Assembly: GCF_026113935.1 (NCBI RefSeq)
Contig: NZ_JAPEUL010000004.1
Location: 124,001-188,000 of the forward strand
Length of the DNA: 64,000 bases
Source: Marinomonas rhodophyticola
GTDB lineage: Bacteria; Pseudomonadota; Gammaproteobacteria; Pseudomonadales; Marinomonadaceae
Reading direction: 5' to 3'
Shown: one piece after another, positions 1 through 8,361 of the stretch
Position numbering within the stretch: the stretch's first letter is position 1
Layout: the number at the start of each line of letters is the position of its first letter
Program-made: the position numbers and the translations under genes
The notes under the pieces: model-generated
Seen by the model: the letters and a program-made list of their open reading frames with translations, nothing else
What the model was told of the DNA's origin: nothing
The model's database searches: none

Positions 1-99
1 GCTAATTGCTGTTGGGGCAATAAAAAGATGCTTCGCAGCTTGAGTGGCGCTGCCACAACTAACGACTTCACAAAAATATCTGAGCTGTTTTAAGTTCAT
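1..99 (-). CDS. LysR-family transcriptional regulator, N-terminal fragment (cut by window edge)
   Basis: The minus strand opens with ATG at 99 and reads 33 codons without a stop to the window edge. It begins MNLKQLRYFCEVV and continues with a TQAAKHL helix-turn-helix segment, the classic start of LysR-type regulators. The family acts as DNA-binding activators or repressors of divergent genes. Here it faces the RraA/GltS gene pair across an 85-base gap, so it is the natural candidate regulator of that pair. The effector-binding part lies outside the window, so ligand class cannot be judged. Confidence 0.85.
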   Translation of the reverse strand, partial: MNLKQLRYFCEVVSCGSATQAAKHLFIAPTAIS

Positions 100-172
100 T
101 TTTTCTTATCTTAAGTTCAAAAAAGCATGTTTGTTTAAGTTTTTACTTTAGCTTAAATTGGAATTAAGTTCA
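90..172. promoter_or_regulatory. Divergent promoter region with three TTAAGTTCA repeats
   Basis: The 9-base word TTAAGTTCA occurs at 90-98, 111-119 and 164-172, all in the same orientation, and TTTAAGTTTTT sits between them near 133. The region separates the LysR start (99, minus) from the RraA-like gene (185, plus). Repeated half-sites in a LysR-divergent gap are typical regulator-binding sites. That they bind this LysR protein is inference. The first copy overlaps the LysR start codon, which would fit autoregulation. Confidence 0.45.
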
Positions 173-184
173 AAGGAGAGCTGT

Positions 185-823
185 ATGACTAAACAAACAA
201 TAAAAAATGACGAGTTACTGAAACGCCTTAAAGAGCTTGGTACGGCAACTGTCTATGAAGCTCAAGGAGCAAAAGGCGCTCTTGATAGCGGAATGAAACC
301 GTTGAGTAGCAGCATGACTCTAGCAGGTCCAGCTTTAACATTAGATTGTAAACCTGCTGATAACCTGATGATTCATTATGCCTTATTGCAAGCAAAGCCT
401 GGTGATGTGTTGGTAGTTGATGCAAAAGGCTTTTTAGAAGCCGGACCTTGGGGGGATGTTCTAACTGAGCAGGCATTGGCGATCGGTTTAGCAGGTTTGG
501 TAATCAATGGGTCTGTTCGAGATGCAAAAACCATTATCGAAATGGGATTTCCTGTTTTCTGCAGAGGAATAAGCATCAAGGGTACTGGAAAAAATCAGCC
601 TGGTGAGGTGAATGTTCCGATTTGTATTGGTGATGTTCAGATTTGCCCTGGAGATATCGTTATTGGAGACCAAGATGGTCTTGTTATTGTTAACCCTAAT
701 AAAGCGCAGAGTGTTTTAGAAATGGCTGAGTTGAGAGAATCAAAAGAAGCTGTTTTTAGAGAGCAGATAAGAGCGGGTAAAACCACGTTAGAGCTATTAG
801 GGTTAGAAAGTAAATTTTTATAA
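185..823 (+). CDS. RraA-family protein, probable 4-hydroxy-4-methyl-2-oxoglutarate / 4-carboxy-4-hydroxy-2-oxoadipate aldolase
   Basis: This is a 212-residue protein of the RraA/HMG-aldolase family. Visible family features are an early ATVYEAQGAKG segment, GPWGD near residues 87-91, the Arg-Asp pair near 112-113 (NGSVRD) used for substrate and metal binding, and the C-terminal GDIVIGDQDGLVIV block. In the family these enzymes cleave HMG or CHA to pyruvate plus pyruvate or oxaloacetate, the last step of protocatechuate 4,5- and gallate cleavage. Some members are instead RraA regulators of RNase E or oxaloacetate decarboxylases. The start is ATG 185 because it follows AAAGGAGAG; an upstream in-frame TTG at 158 lacks such a site. 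It is followed 45 bases later by a GltS-type symporter, which suggests uptake and cleavage of an acidic catabolite. Confidence 0.8.
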   Translation: MTKQTIKNDELLKRLKELGTATVYEAQGAKGALDSGMKPLSSSMTLAGPALTLDCKPADNLMIHYALLQAKPGDVLVVDAKGFLEAGPWGDVLTEQALAIGLAGLVINGSVRDAKTIIEMGFPVFCRGISIKGTGKNQPGEVNVPICIGDVQICPGDIVIGDQDGLVIVNPNKAQSVLEMAELRESKEAVFREQIRAGKTTLELLGLESKFL

Positions 824-868
824 CGATCTAAATAAACTTTCCTAAAAAAATAATAAAGGAATCTACAA

Positions 869-2045
869 ATGAACATTACGCTTGATCTAGTTCAAACCAT
901 GGGTTTGGCTGTCGTCGTTCTTTTCTTAGGCCGTTATCTCAAAGGTAAAGCGCCTATATTTCAAAAATACTTTATTCCAGCTCCTGTCATTGGTGGTTTG
1001 TTTTACGCCATTTTGATGCTAATAGGCAAACAAACTGGCTTATATACAGTGACTCTTAATCAAGGGCTTACTGATTTTCTGTTAGTCCTATTCTTTACTT
1101 GTACTGGTTTTATGGCCAGTCTGCACGTGATTAAACGCAGCGGTAAACAAGGGGTAATTCTGGCTGTGGCGGCGGTTTCCTTACTATTCCTACAAAACTT
1201 GCTTGGCATAGGTTTATCCAAACTACTGGGTATTCATGCATTACTTGGGGTAAGCATGGGGATCTGTTGCTATGTCTGGTGGTATTGGTTCTGCTGCTGC
1301 ATTTGGTCCATCATTTGAAGCATTAGGTGTTCAATCCGCTACTGTTACTGGCATCGCAGCTGCAACATTTGGTTTAGTGATGGGAAGTCTTGTTGGTGGG
1401 CCTGTAGCAAAGCGTTTGATCGAAAGGTTTGATTTAAAAAGTAGTGCTAATAACAATGAAGTAGTAGATCTTGAAGATGGTGATTTTCATAAACGTACGC
1501 CACTGGGTACCGTTTCTGTTGTGTTATTGACTATGTCTTTTGGCTCAGTCCTTGTCTTATTACTTAATAAAACTGGCATTACTTTCCCATATTATGTGGG
1601 TGGTGTTTTCGCCGCGGCAATTGTTAGAAACGTATGTGACCACAATGACTACAAGCTTAAGATGAGTCATATTGATCTGATTGGTAGTATCTCGCTTAGC
1701 TTATTTTTAGTGCTTGTTATTATGTCGCTAAAAATTTGGCAGCTGTTCGACCTTGCGATACCAATGCTTGTCGTTCTTGTGTCTCAGATGATGCTGATGG
1801 TGTTATTTGCCTACTTCGTTACCTTCCGCTTGATGGGGAAAGATTACGAAGCCGCGGTTATGGCCGCTGGCCATTGTGGTGTTGGTTTAGGTCAAACGCC
1901 TAATGCCGTTGCAAACATGGCAACTATTATAGATCGTTTTGGACCTGCGCCAAATGCTGCTGTTATGTTGCCCGTTATTACAGTGATCTTTATCAATATT
2001 TTTAACCCATTTATCATTACTTTGTTTATGAATTTTTTTAGTTAA
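869..2045 (+). pseudogene. gltS: GltS-type sodium/dicarboxylate (glutamate) symporter, frameshifted
   Basis: This is a sodium:glutamate symporter-family membrane protein of about 390 residues split into two frames. Residues 1-131 or so read in the first frame (GRYLKGKAPIFQKYFIPAPV, then hydrophobic segments). The rest reads in the next frame from SGGIGSAAAFGPSFEALG. Removing one G from the GGGG run at 1258-1261 restores GVSMGSVAMSGGIGSAAAFG, which matches the family's conserved glycine-rich loop. The second conserved half contains AGHCGVGLGQTPNAVANM. GltS proteins import glutamate with Na+, but members beside catabolic aldolases may carry other 2-oxo or hydroxy dicarboxylates; that is inference. 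The break looks like a homopolymer sequencing error rather than true decay. It shares an operon with the aldolase upstream. Confidence 0.8.
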
Positions 2046-2166
2046 GAGAGTTATAAGTGTGAGTTAAACTGTCTATTCATTAGTGATGGTTTAGCTCATA
2101 TTTTATTTAGGGTAGGCAATAGGTTGATATTCATTCGTTATAGATAGTTTTGATTCCATCATTTGG

Positions 2167-2232
2167 TTTTATCAATGTATTGACTCACTTTGAAGGAGTT
2201 GATCAAAATCTAATTACTAATAGTTTTTATCC
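2167..2232 (+). repeat. Imperfect 66-bp direct repeat, copy A
   Basis: Roughly three quarters of the positions match copy B at 4776-4841. Shared blocks are ATCAAT, TTGATCA, TCTAATTACT and TAGTTTT, in the same order and spacing without gaps. The two copies bracket the AraC/flavin-monooxygenase pair. They could be the remains of a duplicated promoter region or of an insertion event; function is unknown. Confidence 0.55.
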
Positions 2233-2279
2233 CTGAATTCAAGTCCAAAGTTGGACCTTTTCCAATTGCTGGGTTTTGC

Positions 2280-2370
2280 TTATTGAATATCCATATTAGT
2301 GGCGGCTTCTTTTAGTATGTTTCTTAATCAAATAACCCCTTCGTCATTATTTATCTATTGATGTCATTGT
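2280..2370 (-). pseudogene. Fossil C-terminus of a LysR-family regulator
   Basis: On the minus strand this segment aligns codon by codon with the last 29 or so residues of the intact LysR gene at 10462-11379. It keeps NNDEG, then L-R-N, L-K, A-A, NMDI and a stop codon. Three of the original codons (two Trp and one Tyr in the intact gene) are now stop codons TGA, TAG and TGA. The upstream remainder is absent; an AraC gene now occupies the space. Unlike the single-base frameshifts elsewhere, this carries many substitutions and is genuine decay. It suggests a second LysR of the NodD-like group once sat here. Confidence 0.75.
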
Positions 2371-2380
2371 ACATATTTTT

Positions 2381-3349
2381 TTAAATGCAGTTGAACTGTT
2401 TTCTGTACTGAGAGGGAGACAGTCCTTTGTGTTGTTTAAAGAGTCGCCGAAACGTTCTATCGGTTTCGAAGCCTAATGATTTTATAATGCTGTCGAGTGA
2501 TTCTTTTGTGTGGACTAATTTTTCGGCAGCCAGATGAAGGCGCCAGCGATTTAAATAGTCAATGGGGGATACGCCAACATATTCTGGGAAGCGTTTTGAT
2601 AAGACTGACCTTGATAGATTTGCCTCCGCAGCTAGTAGCGGAAGAGTCCAATTATGTTGCGGTGTTTGATGAATGGCCGTTAATACTTTCGCAATGGATT
2701 TATCTTGCATGCCCTTGAGTACACCAACTGAATCGGTCTTATTGGATAAGATATAGGCTCTTAATGAGCCTATAATCACTAGTTCAGAAAATTGTGTGGC
2801 AACCGCAAAATAGCCTGGGCTATGGTCATGAATTAGAAACTGCATCGCTGGATGTATGAGTTGTAAAAAGCTAGATTCATGTTGTTTTAAAATAAAAAAC
2901 TCAGGAAAAGAGGATAACAAAAAGTTATTGTGCTGATCCTGAAAAGTGAACGCCATTCCAAGTAATTGTGTCTCAGGACCCTCTCCTTGCCAACTCACTT
3001 GCATTGCCGAAGAGGGATGTATAGATGAGCTAAGCCCTTGAAATGTATCGCCATGCCATGGCAGTGCTTCGAGCGGTATGGTTGTGCCATCAGGATCGGA
3101 CAAAATCGCAATGTTTGCGCCTCTCGGTGCAATGATGGAATCTCCTGCTTGTAATTGAATAGCAGGAGAGGGTATCGGTGATTTATCGTTTGTTCTTACC
3201 CAACATTGACCTGACACCAAGCTTAAACAGTAGCCTAGATTAAAGTCATGCACATCAACTCCCCATGGGGCAGACATTGTCCAGCGAGATATGCTGGTGG
3301 ATTCAATTTTTAGAGAAGAGAGTACGTTACTTAGTAAATCCACTGTCAT
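2381..3349 (-). CDS. AraC-family transcriptional regulator (cupin-type sensor domain)
   Basis: This is a 322-residue regulator. The N-terminal half (about 1-190) resembles the AraC-type cupin sensor, with SAPWGVDVHDF and a VSGQCWV-type beta segment. The C-terminal 100 residues carry the double helix-turn-helix, with LAAEANLSRSVLSKRF, VGVSPIDYL and the family signature SLGFETDRTFRRLFKQHKG followed by SPSQYRKQF. It is divergent from the flavin monooxygenase at 3458 with a 108-base gap, so it probably activates that gene in response to its substrate. It occupies the place where a LysR gene has decayed. The ATG start has only a weak ribosome-binding site. Confidence 0.9.
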   Translation of the reverse strand: MTVDLLSNVLSSLKIESTSISRWTMSAPWGVDVHDFNLGYCLSLVSGQCWVRTNDKSPIPSPAIQLQAGDSIIAPRGANIAILSDPDGTTIPLEALPWHGDTFQGLSSSIHPSSAMQVSWQGEGPETQLLGMAFTFQDQHNNFLLSSFPEFFILKQHESSFLQLIHPAMQFLIHDHSPGYFAVATQFSELVIIGSLRAYILSNKTDSVGVLKGMQDKSIAKVLTAIHQTPQHNWTLPLLAAEANLSRSVLSKRFPEYVGVSPIDYLNRWRLHLAAEKLVHTKESLDSIIKSLGFETDRTFRRLFKQHKGLSPSQYRKQFNCI

Positions 3350-3457
3350 TTAGGATAATTTGTCCGATTTTTGATTATTTAAGGTGTATTTAACTCGTTT
3401 TTACTGGGTTAGCATGGATTAGTCAACCAACAATAAATATAAACTAGAAGGTGTGTG

Positions 3458-4687
3458 ATGACTGACATGAAAGAGCTATCTTGGAAAAAGGGTAAGCGAG
3501 TTGCCATTATTGGCGCCGGTCCTGGTGGTGTTTCAGCAGCATTAGGTTTGTTGCGACAAGGGTATGACGTACGTGTTTTTGAAAAAAGTGCCAAGCCAAA
3601 ACCATTAGGTGGTGCTGTTTTGCTGAGTGTGCCCGTATTGGCTGTATTACGTTATTACGGTGTCGATCTGAATAATTTTGGTTCTTTTACCGTGACAGAA
3701 TTTCGTAACCATAAAGGTAAGCTCAGGGCAAAACTGCCCTTTAATAAAAAGGTAGAAGAGTCGTTTGGCATTAAGGGTTGGCATTATGGTATGTTACGAG
3801 CCAATGCCTTTGAGAAAATGATGGCGCTTTTGCCTGAAGGCATTATTGTTGGACATTCTGATTTTGATCGTTACGAAGAAAGTAATGATCAAGTCACCGT
3901 GTATTTTAACAATGGTCAATGTGTCGAAGCCGATATTCTTATTGGTGCAGACGGAATTCGGTCTCGAGTCTCTACTCAAGTTTTTGGTGAGCCTGATTTA
4001 TTTCATGTTGGTTTGAGAGTCTGGTTAGCTTGGTGTAACTCTATTGATGGTGTACCCAAACAGCAAGGTGTTATTTCTCACTCTGACAAATATCAAGCCA
4101 GTTATTTTCCTATGATGCACAACGGCAAGCCCGGCTATGAGTGGTGGATTGTGGAACCAGTTAAAGAAAATGAACCGCATCCAGAAAACCCTAAAGCCTA
4201 CATTACTGGTATTTTAAAGGGGTGGTTTGATCCATTACCACGCTTTCCCGAAGTGACGGACTTTGATAAACAAGTATTTGCTTGGGACATATACAACCGA
4301 CCTTCTATGAAAGAATGGAGCAAAGGCCGAGTGGTGTGTTTAGGGGATGCCGTGCATCCAGTATCTCCTTATGCCGCTTATGGCATGGGAATGGCGATAG
4401 AAGATGGTTATTTTTTAGCGAAGTTTCTGAGTGGTGTTGATTTAAACGATGATGCTGCGGTTGCAACCGGCTTTGAAAAATTTGAAGCTGAAAGGGTAGA
4501 TTATGTTAACCATCATGTCGAATTTGCTCGTGAATTAGGACGGCGGTTTCATCATGCGCCTTATCCTGTGGCTAAAGTACGTGACTTTATCTTTAATCAC
4601 ACTAGTGTTTTGCAAAAAATGATAGCAAAAGACTATCTTGCTGATGCTGAGAAGATGAGTTTATCTATGACAGAATTACATGTCTGA
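3458..4687 (+). CDS. FAD-dependent aromatic monooxygenase (PHBH/UbiH fold)
   Basis: This is a 409-residue class A flavoprotein hydroxylase. It has the N-terminal dinucleotide motif GAGPGG after VAIIGA, the middle motif DILIGADGIRSRV, and the FAD-ribityl motif VCLGDAVHPVSPYAAYG near residue 290. Enzymes of this family add one oxygen to phenolic or N-heteroaromatic rings using NAD(P)H. The start is ATG 3458 because AGAAGG lies 6 bases upstream; an in-frame GTG three bases earlier is too close. The gene stands alone and divergent from an AraC regulator. The exact substrate is not deducible; it is not close in sequence to the MhpA-like hydroxylases at 33029 and 46201. Confidence 0.85.
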   Translation: MTDMKELSWKKGKRVAIIGAGPGGVSAALGLLRQGYDVRVFEKSAKPKPLGGAVLLSVPVLAVLRYYGVDLNNFGSFTVTEFRNHKGKLRAKLPFNKKVEESFGIKGWHYGMLRANAFEKMMALLPEGIIVGHSDFDRYEESNDQVTVYFNNGQCVEADILIGADGIRSRVSTQVFGEPDLFHVGLRVWLAWCNSIDGVPKQQGVISHSDKYQASYFPMMHNGKPGYEWWIVEPVKENEPHPENPKAYITGILKGWFDPLPRFPEVTDFDKQVFAWDIYNRPSMKEWSKGRVVCLGDAVHPVSPYAAYGMGMAIEDGYFLAKFLSGVDLNDDAAVATGFEKFEAERVDYVNHHVEFARELGRRFHHAPYPVAKVRDFIFNHTSVLQKMIAKDYLADAEKMSLSMTELHV

Positions 4688-4775
4688 TTTTAGTCTTTAG
4701 GCTTACGGGAGCTTAGGTGACCATAAGCCTAATAAGTGTAAACTTGATGATGAATCCAAAAACATTATTATTCGA

Positions 4776-4841
4776 TTTCATCAATACATGGATTCAATTT
4801 TAAGGGCTTGATCAGAGTCTAATTACTGGTAGTTTTGTTTC
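4776..4841 (+). repeat. Imperfect 66-bp direct repeat, copy B
   Basis: This is the partner of copy A at 2167-2232, in the same orientation, just upstream of the sulfatase gene. The blocks ATCAAT, TTGATCA, TCTAATTACT and TAGTTTT are shared. Because it lies 39 bases before the sulfatase start, it may hold that gene's promoter; copy A would then be a promoter duplicate left without its gene. That is inference. Confidence 0.5.
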
Positions 4842-4879
4842 TAATAAAAATAATACACAGCTAGTTAGTGGATATATCT

Positions 4880-6715
4880 ATGATTGATCGCTTTCAAAAC
4901 AGTGGCATGAATGCCTTGTTGAAATTCAAAATTCCTCACTTACGTCTTGGCCTTGTTGCCGTATCTTTATTAACCACGTCGGTTGCTATTCAGGCTGACA
5001 CTGCACCCTCTAGCCCTAGTCGCCCTAATATATTGTTGATTATGGCAGATGATTTGGGTTATTCAGATTTAAGTGCTTTTGGCAGTGAAATTAACACGCC
5101 AAATATTGATGCGTTAGCAACACAAGGGCGAATACTGACGAATTTTCATACCGCTGCAGTGTGTTCGCCTACTCGGGCAAGCTTAATGACAGGCGTTGAT
5201 CATCATCTGGCTGGCATTGGTAATATGGGGGAGGTGGTAGGACTCAATATCATTCAAAATAAGTCAATTAATGCCCCATGGGGAAAATCCAATACGTACG
5301 ATTTTGACAATATTCCAGAAGGCTATCGTGGACATTTAAGTGAGAAGACCGCAGCGATGCCTGAGCTACTGTCAGATGCTGGTTATCATACGTACATGGT
5401 GGGTAAGTGGCATTTAGCATACGATATTAAAGCCCCAGATCAAGATAATAAAACTTGGTATCGAATTAACAAGCAAGCGTTGCCATTTGCGCGGGGATTT
5501 GACCGGTCATTTACCTTGATAAATGGTGGTGGCTCTCATTTTGCACCTTCCACGCCCCCCACTCCGCTTGATATCACCATGTATGCCGAAGACGATCGTG
5601 TGTTTCCAGCTAACATGCTGCCAAAAGACTTTTATTCCACGGAGTTCTATACCAATAAGCTAATTGATTATATTGATTCGAGTCGTGGCGATGGTAAACC
5701 TTTCTTTGCCTACGCAGCCTATACGGCTCCACATTGGCCATTACAAGCACCTCAAGAGGACATTGATGCTCAAAAAGGTCGGTATGATGAAGGCTATGAC
5801 GTGATTAGAGAAAAGCGTATTGCCAGAATGAAGTCCTTGGGATTGATGGCTGCGGTTAATCAAGTGGCCAGTGAGTCTGTTGGTCCAAAGCGTTGGAATG
5901 CGTTAAGTTCTGAAGAAAAGTTGATAGAAGCGAAGTCGATGGAAATTTACGCTGCTATGGTGAGTAATCTAGATCGACACATTGGTCGTTTAGTGTCGCA
6001 TTTGAAGGATATTGGTGAGTATGAAAATACGCTCATTGTTTTTATGTCCGATAATGGCGCTGAAGGAGCTTCTGCTTATTTGCCAAAAATTCCTAATACA
6101 GCCGTCGATAATTCATTAGAAAACATGGGTAAGCCTGGATCCGCTGTGGCATATGGGCCGCGTTGGGCTGAAGTGAGTGCGGCTCCATTTCGTTTATTTA
6201 AAGGCTTTACTGGAGCAGAAGGCGGCACTTCTTCACCACTGATCATTAAATTAGCTGGACAGACAGAAAGCAAACCTACGTCATCTGCGCGAATGCAGGT
6301 AACAGATATTTTGCCTACTTTTTTAGAAGCGGCTGGTGTGAATATGCCGGGTGATCGTTATAAAGGAAAGTCCATATATGCACCGATGGGGGCCTCTTTT
6401 TTATCGGCTTTGCAGCACCCCGATGCTTTTACTCAAGTGCATTCTGACGATACTGTGTTAGCCGATGAGTTAATGGGCGCGAGTTATGTCATTCGGGGGA
6501 AATGGAAGTTGAGTCAGCAAGCGCCTTTGAATGGTACACCTGTGCTCACAAAGGATGTTCCTTTTGCCTTGTATGATATTTCTAAAGATCGTGGGGAAAC
6601 TAATGACTTGTCAGCTCAATATCCCGAATTGTTGGCTGATATGAAAGAAGAGTTCCGCGAATACATTCGCCAAAATAACGTCGTGGAGCATGCTGCTTCT
6701 TATAACGGCAGATAA
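4880..6715 (+). CDS. Cysteine-type sulfatase, exported
   Basis: This is an arylsulfatase-family enzyme of about 611 residues that hydrolyses sulfate esters. The catalytic signature CSPTRASLMTG is present about 95 residues in; its cysteine is converted to formylglycine in this family. The metal-binding MADDLGYSD motif precedes it. A hydrophobic export segment (LGLVAVSLLTTSVAIQA) indicates periplasmic or secreted location. The start is uncertain among GTG 4868, ATG 4880 and ATG 4907; ATG 4907 would give the most ordinary signal peptide. The next gene is the matching maturase and overlaps or abuts it, so both are one operon. Length and AtsA-like architecture suggest an aryl or alkyl sulfatase rather than a short polysaccharide one, but substrate is not proven. 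Confidence 0.9.
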   Translation: MIDRFQNSGMNALLKFKIPHLRLGLVAVSLLTTSVAIQADTAPSSPSRPNILLIMADDLGYSDLSAFGSEINTPNIDALATQGRILTNFHTAAVCSPTRASLMTGVDHHLAGIGNMGEVVGLNIIQNKSINAPWGKSNTYDFDNIPEGYRGHLSEKTAAMPELLSDAGYHTYMVGKWHLAYDIKAPDQDNKTWYRINKQALPFARGFDRSFTLINGGGSHFAPSTPPTPLDITMYAEDDRVFPANMLPKDFYSTEFYTNKLIDYIDSSRGDGKPFFAYAAYTAPHWPLQAPQEDIDAQKGRYDEGYDVIREKRIARMKSLGLMAAVNQVASESVGPKRWNALSSEEKLIEAKSMEIYAAMVSNLDRHIGRLVSHLKDIGEYENTLIVFMSDNGAEGASAYLPKIPNTAVDNSLENMGKPGSAVAYGPRWAEVSAAPFRLFKGFTGAEGGTSSPLIIKLAGQTESKPTSSARMQVTDILPTFLEAAGVNMPGDRYKGKSIYAPMGASFLSALQHPDAFTQVHSDDTVLADELMGASYVIRGKWKLSQQAPLNGTPVLTKDVPFALYDISKDRGETNDLSAQYPELLADMKEEFREYIRQNNVVEHAASYNGR

Positions 6716-6716
6716 G

Positions 6717-7973
6717 ATGGTTGTTAGCGATATGGTGAGTCACAAGGCAATAGATCGAATAAACCACTTCGGTGTCATGGTCAAACCAAGCAGTTCGGTC
6801 TGCAATATTGACTGTACTTACTGTTTTTACCTGGAGAAAGAGCATCTTTACCCAGATAGAAAAAAACAGTGGCGTATGAACAATACCACACTAGAAAATT
6901 ACATACGTGAGCAAATTCAGTCTCAGCAAGGAGAGGTTATTGATTTTGTATGGCAGGGAGGTGAACCCACGCTGTTAGGGGTGGACTTCTTTCGTCAGGT
7001 AATAGCTTTTCAAGAGCACTATCGTGGTTATAAAACAGTGACTAATTCCTTGCAAACCAATGCGACTTTGCTTGATAAGGAATGGGCTTTATTTTTCAAA
7101 GAACACCATTTTTTAATTGGTGTTTCTATCGATGGGGATCGGATTAGTAACGATACTTATCGTCTTTCCCGTAAAGGTAAGAGTACCTTTGACGAAACAT
7201 TGAAGGGTGTTGCGCTGCTCAAAAAACACAATGTGGACTTTAATACGTTAACGGTTGTGAATGCAGAAAACGTTAAGCGGCCATTGAATGTATATGCGTT
7301 TCTAAAACGTATTGGCAGTCGATATATGCAATTCATCCCCTTAGTTGAGCGTAAAGCCATTGTCCCAGATAGCCATGGCTTAACCTTGATTCAACCGACA
7401 TTTTCTGGTGAGTCAAACCTTGCTGAATGGTCTGTCCCAGCTAAAGCGTATGGCAAGTTTTTGAATACGATTTTTGACCATTGGATTCAAAACGATTTGG
7501 GCGATGTCTTTGTGATGAACTTTGAGCAAACTATGAGTCAGCTTGTTGGTCGTCCAGGAGCGTGTGTGTTTAGTGAAACGTGCGGTAATGGTTTAGCAAT
7601 GGAATCAAATGGTGATGTCTATTCATGCGATCACTACGTTTACCCTGAGCATAAGTTAGGCAACGTAAATGAAACATCGCTAATTGATCTAGTAAATCTT
7701 CCGCAGAATCTCAAATTTGGGCAAGACAAACTCAACAATATCAGTGTTGATTGTCATCAATGTGAGGTGCGCTCCGTGTGTCATGGCGGCTGCCCAAAGC
7801 ATCGCTTTGAGTCTTCTAGTGATGGCTTGTTAAACCGAAACTATCTATGTGATGGTTTCAAAGCGCACTTTTCTCATGCTGTGCCGAAAATGTCAGAAAC
7901 CATAGGCTTGTTAAGTCATCAATTGCCAATGAAAAAAGTGAAGCAAGAGATAAGACGAAGATTTTACTCATAA
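6717..7973 (+). CDS. Anaerobic-type sulfatase-maturating enzyme (radical SAM, SPASM domain)
   Basis: This radical-SAM protein of about 418 residues carries the CNIDCTYC iron-sulfur motif followed by FYLEKEHLYP and FVWQGGEPTL, all hallmarks of anSME/AslB. The C-terminus has the SPASM/twitch cysteines, seen in CVFSETC, YSCDHYVYPEHKLGN, CHQCEVRSVCHGGCPKHRF and LCDGF. It oxidises the active-site cysteine of the upstream sulfatase to formylglycine in the cytoplasm before export, without needing oxygen. The start is uncertain: ATG 6690 would overlap the sulfatase by 26 bases, and ATG 6717 or 6732 lie just after its stop. The close coupling strongly supports an enzyme-substrate pair. Confidence 0.92.
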   Translation: MVVSDMVSHKAIDRINHFGVMVKPSSSVCNIDCTYCFYLEKEHLYPDRKKQWRMNNTTLENYIREQIQSQQGEVIDFVWQGGEPTLLGVDFFRQVIAFQEHYRGYKTVTNSLQTNATLLDKEWALFFKEHHFLIGVSIDGDRISNDTYRLSRKGKSTFDETLKGVALLKKHNVDFNTLTVVNAENVKRPLNVYAFLKRIGSRYMQFIPLVERKAIVPDSHGLTLIQPTFSGESNLAEWSVPAKAYGKFLNTIFDHWIQNDLGDVFVMNFEQTMSQLVGRPGACVFSETCGNGLAMESNGDVYSCDHYVYPEHKLGNVNETSLIDLVNLPQNLKFGQDKLNNISVDCHQCEVRSVCHGGCPKHRFESSSDGLLNRNYLCDGFKAHFSHAVPKMSETIGLLSHQLPMKKVKQEIRRRFYS

Positions 7974-8361
7974 CGTAAAGCAATATTGAAGATATTTTAA
8001 GTTATTAGTATGCCAAATAGTATTAAAGCATTGAGGTCTAGTACCTTATTTTTATAAATGTGTAAGAGGTTTTTAAGACCTTTCGATCAAATCGAAAGGT
8101 TGATTCTGTTTAAAGGTTTTTTGTGAAAATATGAAGTGGTTTATATTGAATGTGTTTTTAAATTGATAATTCATTGTTTATATCGATTGATCTAGTTTTA
8201 TGAGAGTTTTTGTTGATTTATCCGATTTTACTGTAGGTTTAAGGTTTTTTAAATGAATTTGGATGAGTTCTATTGGTTGTGAAATTACTTTATATCAATA
8301 TTTAAGACTTTTATGGGTCAATAAATGATTTAGCACTATTATAAAAATTAGAGGTTTTAAT
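7974..8361. other. 388-bp regulatory gap before the hydrolase/cyclase operon
   Basis: No gene is visible. It is very AT-rich with long T runs and holds a perfect palindrome at 8079-8099 inside an 85-base block repeated upstream of the DUF1302 gene (described separately). The ribosome-binding site AGAGG lies just before ATG 8362. Confidence 0.6.
8079..8168 (+). promoter_or_regulatory. Conserved operator/promoter block, copy 1 (palindrome CCTTTCGAT-CAA-ATCGAAAGG)
   Basis: A perfect palindrome with 9-base arms and a 3-base centre occupies 8079-8099. It is followed by a GATTC-NN-TTTAAAGG-N-TTTT block and an ATTGA block. The same ordered elements occur at 11419-11500, upstream of the DUF1302 gene and just ahead of the LysR start. 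The TTCGAT-N3-ATCGAA core fits the T-N11-A LysR box. The likely reader is the LysR protein encoded at 10462-11379, which would make both operons one regulon. Binding itself is inferred. Confidence 0.6.

Larger units (their letters stand above)
2046..2380. other. 335-bp gene-free stretch holding a repeat and a LysR fossil
   Basis: No intact gene is visible. The stretch contains copy A of a 66-bp imperfect direct repeat (2167-2232), a short palindrome GTCCAAAGTTGGAC near 2245, and the degraded C-terminus of a LysR gene (2280-2370). Both flanking genes point into it, so it is also the 3' end of gltS and of the AraC gene. I see no convincing intrinsic terminator. Confidence 0.6.

Noticed and set aside
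4698..4731. TAGGCTTA/TAAGCCTA hairpin after the first flavin monooxygenase as a terminator
   Set aside because: The loop is long and no T run follows; it was not strong enough to list.
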